A stretch of DNA of 41,994 nucleotides from Pleurocapsa sp. CCALA 161 (lineage in GTDB: Bacteria; Cyanobacteriota; Cyanobacteriia; Cyanobacteriales; Xenococcaceae). The DNA is taken from assembly GCF_003003995.1 (NCBI RefSeq), contig NZ_PVWF01000039.1, positions 1-41,994 on the forward strand, written 5' to 3'. The notes beneath the pieces were generated by a model. The model had not been told where the DNA came from. It ran no database searches and worked only from the letters and a program-made list of their open reading frames with translations. Positions 37,495-41,994 of the stretch are shown here, one piece after another; within the stretch, counting starts at the first letter, position 1; every line of letters begins with the position of its first letter. The position numbers and the translations under genes were made by a program.

Positions 37495-37765
37495 CAAAAA
37501 TCGAGTTTATTCAATTCTGAAGGGATTGTTATTTTGAGTGCCGAAATTAGCGATCGCAAGCACATCGAACGAGAGCGCGAACAACTTTTAGCTAGAGGAA
37601 TAGAAGCTCGTAGCAATTATCTTCCACGAATTACGTACTACCCTAAATCCGATCTGAGGTTGGTTACAACTTCTTATTGTAGGTCGATTAAGCTTAGAAC
37701 AGACAGATAAAGGCATTGGTATCATCGAACGTAATGCCAAGCTAGAGGCACAGCTAATCCCCTAA
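37495..37765 (+). pseudogene. Frameshifted remnant of a PAS/HisKA sensor histidine kinase
   Basis: Frame one (from about 37495) reads EGIVILSAEISDRKHIERE then REQLLARGIEARSN, the end of a PAS/PAC domain and linker. The reading then shifts, and another frame gives AIIFHELRTTLNPI, a TGA, then GWLQLLIVGRLSLEQTDKG and IERNAKLEAQLIP. This matches the HisKA H-box (SHELRTPLNPILGW) and second helix (IERNAKLQAQLI). The phospho-accepting histidine codon is intact, but one frameshift and one TGA break the frame, and everything after AQLI is lost at a palindromic repeat. No ATPase domain remains. Confidence 0.85.
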
Positions 37766-37783
37766 ATCCAACAAATTTGGGGG
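37759..37783. repeat. CCCC...GGGGG palindromic repeat abutting the kinase remnant
   Basis: CCCCTAAAT and ATTTGGGGG arms (one bulged T) around CCAACA. This looks like the dispersed CCCCAAATTTGGGG type of palindrome found between cyanobacterial genes. It sits exactly where the kinase similarity ends, so it may mark the deletion or insertion point. Confidence 0.55.
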
Positions 37784-37811
37784 ACTTTAAGCCAAATTCT
37801 CTGGCGTTGCT

Positions 37812-37836
37812 AAAATATTACAGGTTTACCTGAAAT
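37812..37836 (-). terminator. Weak hairpin after the 133-aa gene
   Basis: CAGGT-TT-ACCTG (37821-37832), extended by ATT/AAT across a mismatch, lies directly after the stop of the minus-strand gene. An ATTTTA tract follows on that strand. The stem is short. Confidence 0.35.
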
Positions 37837-38238
37837 TTATGCCATATTTTGTGGGCAGTAACCTAATCTATCTACTATCTGATCGCGAAAAATTTCAATT
37901 TCTTCCGTCTCTGGTTGTCCGTGAACTACTACAACCACCTGATAGCGGTTCATGACCGAAGTTGGAGATTCTCCAGCCTCTAATCTTGCTAAAGCATTAA
38001 TTACTTTCAATGATGGTTGATCGCAAACCCCCATCTCTTTCAAAAAAGCTTGAAGATTTTCAGCTAATTCAGCAGGTATAAAATTTCTCAAACAGATCTT
38101 AACTAACCAGCGGTCAATTAGATTGATTACTGCCACTGAATCCAAGTATGGTTGATATTGGTTACGCAAATGCTGGATAACTCTAAGGGTAAAACTCGCA
38201 TTAGGGAAAGAGTAAATATATTCTTTGTTTATTTTCAT
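37837..38238 (-). CDS. Hypothetical protein (133 aa)
   Basis: I do not recognise a family. The protein begins MKINKEYIYSFPNASFTLRV, with helices through LDSVAVINLIDRWLVKICLRN and IPAELAENLQAFLKEMG. A strongly beta-type strand YQVVVVVHGQPETEEIEIF leads to a helix FRDQIVDRLG. No signal or membrane span is present. Codon use is like its neighbours and the frame is intact from an ATG. It stands alone between the gene graveyard and a 335-bp gap before thyX, so it may be an accessory gene. Confidence 0.6.
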   Translation of the reverse strand: MKINKEYIYSFPNASFTLRVIQHLRNQYQPYLDSVAVINLIDRWLVKICLRNFIPAELAENLQAFLKEMGVCDQPSLKVINALARLEAGESPTSVMNRYQVVVVVHGQPETEEIEIFRDQIVDRLGYCPQNMA

Positions 38239-38573
38239 GGTTTTTAATTAAAATACTTCTTACTAAATTGGGATTACAAAATAGAGAATTCGAGAATTAT
38301 TGGTTGTAGATCCTGTGTTTTTGCACAGGAGGAATTAAGTCTTAAGCAATCTCAATTAATTTTTAATACAGTTGCCAGCAAAAAATGAAACCTCAACAGC
38401 CCTTTGCTGACCAAAAATTTACCAATTGTTTTCACACTCTGACATCAAAGATCTAAAAAATCTATTGGTGTTAAAAACTTAATGCATTTGTCAATAGACT
38501 TTATTAAAACAATTTGAGGAACTTGTGAAGAACTGTAATTTTAATTAAAAATAAATTATGAATCCAAATCCAG
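38239..38573. other. Gene-free AT-rich gap between the 133-aa gene and thyX
   Basis: 335 bp without a supported gene on either strand. The only clear structure is a perfect 7-bp stem TCCTGTG/CACAGGA at 38311-38330 with a TTTTTG loop and no T tract. It must contain the promoter of the 133-aa gene and the thyX 3' end. Nothing else stands out. Confidence 0.5.
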
Positions 38574-39311
38574 TTAAGATATTTTTGGTTTAGATTTAGT
38601 TCCCTCAGCTCCCTTGAGATAATGTTTTGACCATGCTTCCATTGAGATAGGAACAATTGGCTGAATTAACTCAGCGATCGCGCTAGCATAAGCCCCAATC
38701 TCAGTTTGCGCTCCCACACCCAGTCGCAAATTAATAAAGTTGAGTAACGCCTGTAAGGAAACTGTCCAAACCCATGAAGTATAGACAGAAGGAATTAAAA
38801 CTCCTCTAGCCTGTTCTCTACCCACACCCAGATCTAATAATTGACTATAGGCTTGATAGCTATTTTCGCACTGCGCTTGATAAATGGCGATCGCCTTATT
38901 GTTTAATTCTGCCGATAGAACACCCTCTGTGCTTTGTTTATTATTTTTTGACTGTTGCCTAAAGTTATGAGGAACATAGAACTCGTTGCTGTCATCAATA
39001 GCGACATAGCGAAAACTTTTCTCATTCCAGCCTAGTTGTTCCTCGCTGTGGTTGCTGGCTATGACGTGTTTCCACCATTGTCTACATATGTAAAGGGGCG
39101 CTTTCACCTTGAACTTAAACACTACCCCACGAAAGGGTGAAGTATGCTGATGTTTAATTAAATAATTAATCAGTTTGATATCTTTCTCGTCTAATTCTTT
39201 GGAAGTCTTGTCAAAAGAAGCTCGAGCATCATTAACTATACTTAAATCACTACCCATTGAATCAATTAATTCAATTCTACTTTTGCCATCGTTTAACGGA
39301 TCTCTAAGCAT
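38574..39311 (-). CDS. thyX: FAD-dependent thymidylate synthase (ThyX), variant motif
   Basis: Converts dUMP to dTMP using FAD and methylene-tetrahydrofolate. The 245-aa chain has the HTSPFRGVVFKFKVKAP and YICRQWWKHVIASN segments and then WNEKSFRY. The classical RHRxxSxNExSxRY signature is changed: K81-H82-V83 stands for RHR, and about eight residues are inserted before NEKSFRY. The C-terminal helix REQARGVLIPSVYTSW is normal. I take it as an active variant. The upstream dcd gene lies 43 bp away on the same strand and supplies dUMP, so an operon is likely. Confidence 0.93.
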   Translation of the reverse strand: MLRDPLNDGKSRIELIDSMGSDLSIVNDARASFDKTSKELDEKDIKLINYLIKHQHTSPFRGVVFKFKVKAPLYICRQWWKHVIASNHSEEQLGWNEKSFRYVAIDDSNEFYVPHNFRQQSKNNKQSTEGVLSAELNNKAIAIYQAQCENSYQAYSQLLDLGVGREQARGVLIPSVYTSWVWTVSLQALLNFINLRLGVGAQTEIGAYASAIAELIQPIVPISMEAWSKHYLKGAEGTKSKPKIS

Positions 39312-39354
39312 CGTTATTGTCTTGCTTTTGATGTTTGTAATAAAATTTCTCTGC

Positions 39355-39990
39355 TTAAACTTTGGGTAAGGTCACGCCCGATCCTTGATACTGATATTTA
39401 CCTCCGCGATCGGCATAGGTAGTTTCACAAGCTTCCCCTTCAAAAAATAATAGCTGCACAACTCCTTCATTAGCGTAAATTTTTACATCAGCGCTCGAAG
39501 CATTGCTAAATTCTAAAGTAATACTCTCTCCCTGCCATGAAGCTTCTAAAGGAGTTGTGTTAGCAATTACACCGACACGAGCATAAGTTGATTTTCCCAA
39601 GCAGATAGCAGTAACGTTAGGGGGCATTTTAATGCTTTCTAACGATGCTCCTAAGCCATAACTATTGGCAGGAATAATAAAGTATGATGAGCCGTCTTCG
39701 TCGCTGTGTAACTCAGCCTGCTCTAGGTTTTTCGGATTAAACTTTTTGGGGTCGATTACAGTGCCAGGAATATGTCTAAAAATTCTAAAATCGTGAGGAG
39801 ATAAGCGAATATCATAGCCATAAGAGCTAAGACCCCAGCTAATAGTAGGTATTGCTGCTTGAACAGTTCGCTGACCGCTTCCGTCCTCTTTTTCTGCACC
39901 TAACACAGCTTTTCTAACCGATTTTTCTTCAAAAGGTACAATCATGCCTTGCTGTGCCTGTTCGACAATCCATTTATCATTTTTTAACAT
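39355..39990 (-). CDS. dcd: dCTP deaminase
   Basis: Deaminates dCTP to dUTP, the source of dUMP for ThyX. From the ATG at 39990 (MLKNDKWI) the protein is 211 aa. The frame is open to 40086, but the extra N-terminus is hydrophobic and not conserved, and an ATG at 39999 is the only other good option. Signatures: SYGYDIRLS near the N-terminus and the active-site region GKSTYARVGVIANTTPLEASWQG with the catalytic Glu. It belongs to the dCTP deaminase group without the fused dUTPase activity, as far as the motif shows. Confidence 0.93.
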   Translation of the reverse strand: MLKNDKWIVEQAQQGMIVPFEEKSVRKAVLGAEKEDGSGQRTVQAAIPTISWGLSSYGYDIRLSPHDFRIFRHIPGTVIDPKKFNPKNLEQAELHSDEDGSSYFIIPANSYGLGASLESIKMPPNVTAICLGKSTYARVGVIANTTPLEASWQGESITLEFSNASSADVKIYANEGVVQLLFFEGEACETTYADRGGKYQYQGSGVTLPKV

Positions 39991-40411
39991 AGGTATCATC
40001 TTTGGTGCTTTGTAGGTGAATAAAATTAGCAGCCAAACCCTAGAAATTATACTAATTAATAGACTAACGTTAAAAATAATCGTCAATTTTTTAAAATACT
40101 TTATTCTAATTAGAAGATTACTATTGGCGATCCGAAGGCTACGCGGAGCGTAATCGCTAGTGAATATTAGCTTTGCTAATAATTCCCCTCACATTATCAA
40201 AGCCTTCCTCTTTAAATTTTCAATATTCATTGTTTATTGCTCACTGCTCATTGAAAAAAGTTGGGTTTTCCGATCAATAAGTGCGGGCAGAAACCGCTAC
40301 TAAATAGGGCAATAAACCACACTTTTAGTCTCTACAAAAATTACTTAAGATGAATATTAATTAGAGAATAGAACAAACACAAATAAAACCTACGGAGACG
40401 GAGACAATAAC
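39991..40411. other. dcd/hsp20 divergent intergenic region
   Basis: About 420 bp between divergent dcd and hsp20. It contains a palindromic HIP1-like repeat at 40127-40157 and, further on, a TTGCTCACTGCTCATTG stretch (about 40238-40254) of a type often seen in cyanobacterial spacers. The hsp20 ribosome site GGAGACGGAGAC lies before its ATG. No CIRCE (HrcA) element was found by eye, and an RNA thermometer cannot be judged. Confidence 0.45.
40127..40157. repeat. Nested palindromic repeat (GCGAT...ATCGC)
   Basis: Outer arms GCGAT (40127-40131) and ATCGC (40153-40157), inner perfect stem TACGC-GGA-GCGTA (40140-40152). It is more GC-rich than its surroundings and looks like a small dispersed cyanobacterial palindrome carrying HIP1-like ends. 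Confidence 0.6.
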
Positions 40412-40870
40412 ATGACGATCGTTCGTTATAAACCCTGGTCAGAAATGAACTCTTTACAACGGCAACTAAATAGAATATTTGACGATGTTTCAACTCCAGC
40501 TTCTTTAGCTGAGTTTAGTAATTTTTCTAAACTTCCCCCAGCCGAACTTACTGAAACTGAAGATAATTTGGTTCTTAAACTAGAAGTTCCTGGAATGCAG
40601 CCTGCCGAGCTTAATATTGAAGCGACAGCAAAAAGTATTTTTGTTTCAGGAAAACGCAAATCTCAGACTCAATCTGAAGAGTCAGGTAAAACTCGCTCTG
40701 AATTTCACTATGGTAGCTTCCAAAGAGTAATTCCTTTGCCAGCAAAAATCAAAAATACTGAAGTAAAAGCTGAGTATCAAAACGGTATTCTTCACTTAAC
40801 TCTACCTAAAGCTGAAGCAGAAAAAAATAAAGTGATTAAAGTTAACTTATTAGACGAAGTTGATGCTTAA
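40412..40870 (+). CDS. hspA: Small heat-shock protein, Hsp20/alpha-crystallin family
   Basis: ATP-independent holdase chaperone of 152 aa. The alpha-crystallin domain spans about residues 46-140, with PPAELTETEDNLVLKLEVPG and the FHYGSFQRVIPLP and YQNGILHLTLPKAE signatures. The N-terminal arm is short and the C-terminal tail is VIKVNLLDEV. Expected to form oligomers and protect soluble and thylakoid proteins in stress. It is monocistronic, with a clear terminator downstream. Confidence 0.95.
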   Translation: MTIVRYKPWSEMNSLQRQLNRIFDDVSTPASLAEFSNFSKLPPAELTETEDNLVLKLEVPGMQPAELNIEATAKSIFVSGKRKSQTQSEESGKTRSEFHYGSFQRVIPLPAKIKNTEVKAEYQNGILHLTLPKAEAEKNKVIKVNLLDEVDA

Positions 40871-40917
40871 CTATTAGCATCAAATAACTAATTATGTTAT
40901 CTAATGTTTAAATGTCA

Positions 40918-40946
40918 CCAGTCATAGTTAATATGGCTGGTTTTTT
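40918..40946 (+). terminator. hsp20 rho-independent terminator
   Basis: CCAGTCATA (40918-40926) and TATGGCTGG (40932-40940) form a 9-bp stem with one G-T wobble and a 5-base loop, followed at once by TTTTTT. It lies 48 bp after the hsp20 stop. Confidence 0.9.
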
Positions 40947-41062
40947 ATCGAAGCAAATCATTGCTCTACTAATTACTATACTCACTGACTGCGGTTTCGA
41001 TTAACAGTAAATCTTTAAATTTGCCCAAAAAAGTGCTTAAACTACTTTTGCTTTCTGCCTTT

Positions 41063-41629
41063 CTACTTAACTATTGCACTATGACTACGAGGATCGGTAG
41101 TGTTATCGGTAATAGTAACTTTTGCTTCTACTTGAGAAATTTGCCCTTTTTTATTAGCATAGGGAAGGATAGTGTTAGCGATCAAAGCATCTAAGTTAGC
41201 TTCTATAATTCCTTTAGGTTGTTCACCAATGGCTTGGGCGATCGCTTCTCCTTTAGCATTTATAAATAAGAAATGGGGAATACCATCAACTCGATAGCGC
41301 AACATCTCTGGTAGCCATTTCGTATTATCAACGTTGAGCATGACAAAATTGACACGATCTCCATATCTTTCTTTAATCTGCGCTAAATCTCCTGCCATCG
41401 CCTGACAACTTGTACACCAGTCGGCATAAAATTCAGTTAAAGTGGGCTTATTGTTGTTTAAAGCCACGTCTAAAGCAATAGACTTTGTTACTTGAGATTC
41501 TAAGGATGAGCTATTATGCTGCGTCTGTAAACCCAAAAATAAGGCAACGCTTAAGATAACTGCGGCGATCGCAATTACCAGATTTCTTACAGAATTATTA
41601 GCCGATGGTTCTATTTGTTGCTCGCTCAT
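41063..41629 (-). CDS. txlA: Membrane-anchored thioredoxin-like protein (TxlA/HCF164 type)
   Basis: A 188-aa protein with an N-terminal membrane anchor (about residues 15-34) and a thioredoxin domain. The active site is WCTSC with C72 and C75, and the cis-proline loop is in DGIPHFLF. This matches cyanobacterial TxlA and chloroplast HCF164, thylakoid proteins facing the lumen that feed electrons for cytochrome b6f and photosystem assembly. It is divergent from the ferredoxin-like gene across a 76-bp region. Confidence 0.93.
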   Translation of the reverse strand: MSEQQIEPSANNSVRNLVIAIAAVILSVALFLGLQTQHNSSSLESQVTKSIALDVALNNNKPTLTEFYADWCTSCQAMAGDLAQIKERYGDRVNFVMLNVDNTKWLPEMLRYRVDGIPHFLFINAKGEAIAQAIGEQPKGIIEANLDALIANTILPYANKKGQISQVEAKVTITDNTTDPRSHSAIVK

Positions 41630-41705
41630 TTAGTAAACTAGAGATAGATAGAGGTATAAATAATATACTTGTACTTCTTATTCTATCTAGAATCTATAAT
41701 TTTCT

Positions 41706-41994
41706 ATGAAAAAAAGGGTGACAGTAACTTTCCCTCGAACAGCGATCCGTATCCCTTTAACCTATCGTCTGGCCAAAGATTTTAATATTGCTAGTAACAT
41801 TATTCGCGCTCAGGTTGCACCAAACCAGATTGGGAAACTTGTAGTGGAGTTGCAGGGAGACATCGACCAGATTGATGCAGCCATTGAATGGATGAGAATG
41901 AATGATTTTCAGGTCTATTCTGCTAGTGGCGAGATAGCTATTGATGAAAAAGTTTGCGTAGACTGTGGCTTATGTACAGGAGTATGTCCCACTC
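41706..41994 (+). CDS. NIL-domain 4Fe-4S ferredoxin-like protein (5' part, cut by window end)
   Basis: An ATG at 41706 opens a frame that runs off the window after 96 codons. The first 75 residues form a NIL domain (MKKRVTVTFPRTAIRIPLTY to MRMNDFQVYSASG), followed by the first half of a ferredoxin cluster motif C84-C87-C90-C94 in VCVDCGLCTGVCPT. Cyanobacterial homologues have a second 4Fe-4S motif beyond this point. NIL domains are found with methionine transporters and in such ferredoxins, with a ligand-sensing role suspected. Confidence 0.9.
   Translation, partial: MKKRVTVTFPRTAIRIPLTYRLAKDFNIASNIIRAQVAPNQIGKLVVELQGDIDQIDAAIEWMRMNDFQVYSASGEIAIDEKVCVDCGLCTGVCPT

Noticed and set aside
38311-38330. 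TCCTGTG/CACAGGA hairpin as a terminator
   Set aside because: There is no T tract on either strand and it is about 240 bp from the thyX stop; kept only as a structural note.
40255-40411. CIRCE/HrcA operator or RNA thermometer before hsp20
   Set aside because: No TTAGCACTC-N9-GAGTGCTAA or close match is present, and a thermometer fold cannot be supported without structure calculation.

Overview
The window is a stretch of cyanobacterial chromosome. The evidence is direct: photosystem II genes psbB (CP47) and psbT, the NDH-1 subunit gene ndhB, several cyanobacteria/plastid-type proteins (DUF2854, DUF3285, a VTE5-like phytol kinase, a TxlA/HCF164-like thioredoxin, a NIL-domain ferredoxin), and very many copies of the HIP1 octamer GCGATCGC inside and between genes. 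The DNA is fairly AT-rich. The gene set would fit a unicellular, baeocystous or filamentous low-GC cyanobacterium, but I cannot assign a genus from sequence alone. No tRNA, rRNA, CRISPR array, intact insertion sequence or prophage was seen.

Layout. 1-7.7 kb is a minus-strand run: proB, a chlorophyllase-like alpha/beta hydrolase, an ArsC/Spx-family protein, mnmG, an HpnA-like epimerase, a cupin, and a fused pyrF-pyrE gene that ends beside an 11-copy heptamer tandem repeat at the window edge. 7.9-16 kb holds a HEAT-repeat gene (+), ndhB (-), topA (+), an XRE-HTH/AAA ATPase gene (+) preceded by a long imperfect inverted repeat, and gcvH (+). gcvP (+) follows after a 331-bp leader containing a terminator-like hairpin. 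19.7-27 kb is again mostly minus strand: metK, a HAD phosphatase, rps1, nrdR, psbT, psbB, a small conserved protein, a GNAT acetyltransferase and a 59-aa protein. 27.3-31.2 kb has DUF2854 (+), then eda, an M48 protease and a MscS channel (-). 31.4-34.9 kb is a plus-strand run: phytol kinase, DUF3285, ybeY, dgkA, trpG and a metallo-beta-lactamase-fold protein. 35-37.1 kb has a lumenal pentapeptide protein (-), trpD (+) and a Cys-cluster protein (-).

37.12-37.84 kb is a small gene graveyard. On the minus strand is a LysR-type regulator remnant broken by a TGA. On the plus strand is a PAS/HisKA sensor-kinase remnant with a frameshift and a TGA. Between and after them are MITE-like and palindromic short repeats. 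After it come an unknown 133-aa gene, a thyX-dcd pair (dcd upstream, both minus, dTMP supply), an hsp20 gene with a clear terminator, a thylakoid thioredoxin, and the 5' part of a NIL/4Fe-4S ferredoxin gene cut by the window end.

Functionally this is mostly housekeeping: pyrimidine and dTMP synthesis (pyrFE, dcd, thyX, nrdR), tryptophan (trpG, trpD), one-carbon/glycine and SAM metabolism (gcvH, gcvP, metK), photosynthesis (psbB, psbT, ndhB, txlA), and RNA/ribosome maturation (mnmG, ybeY, rps1). I found no convincing multi-gene novel system. The most notable signals are the two decayed regulators, the HTH-ATPase with its structured upstream repeat, paired hairpins in the psbB leader, a perfect 13-bp stem between psbB and psbT, and the pre-gcvP terminator.
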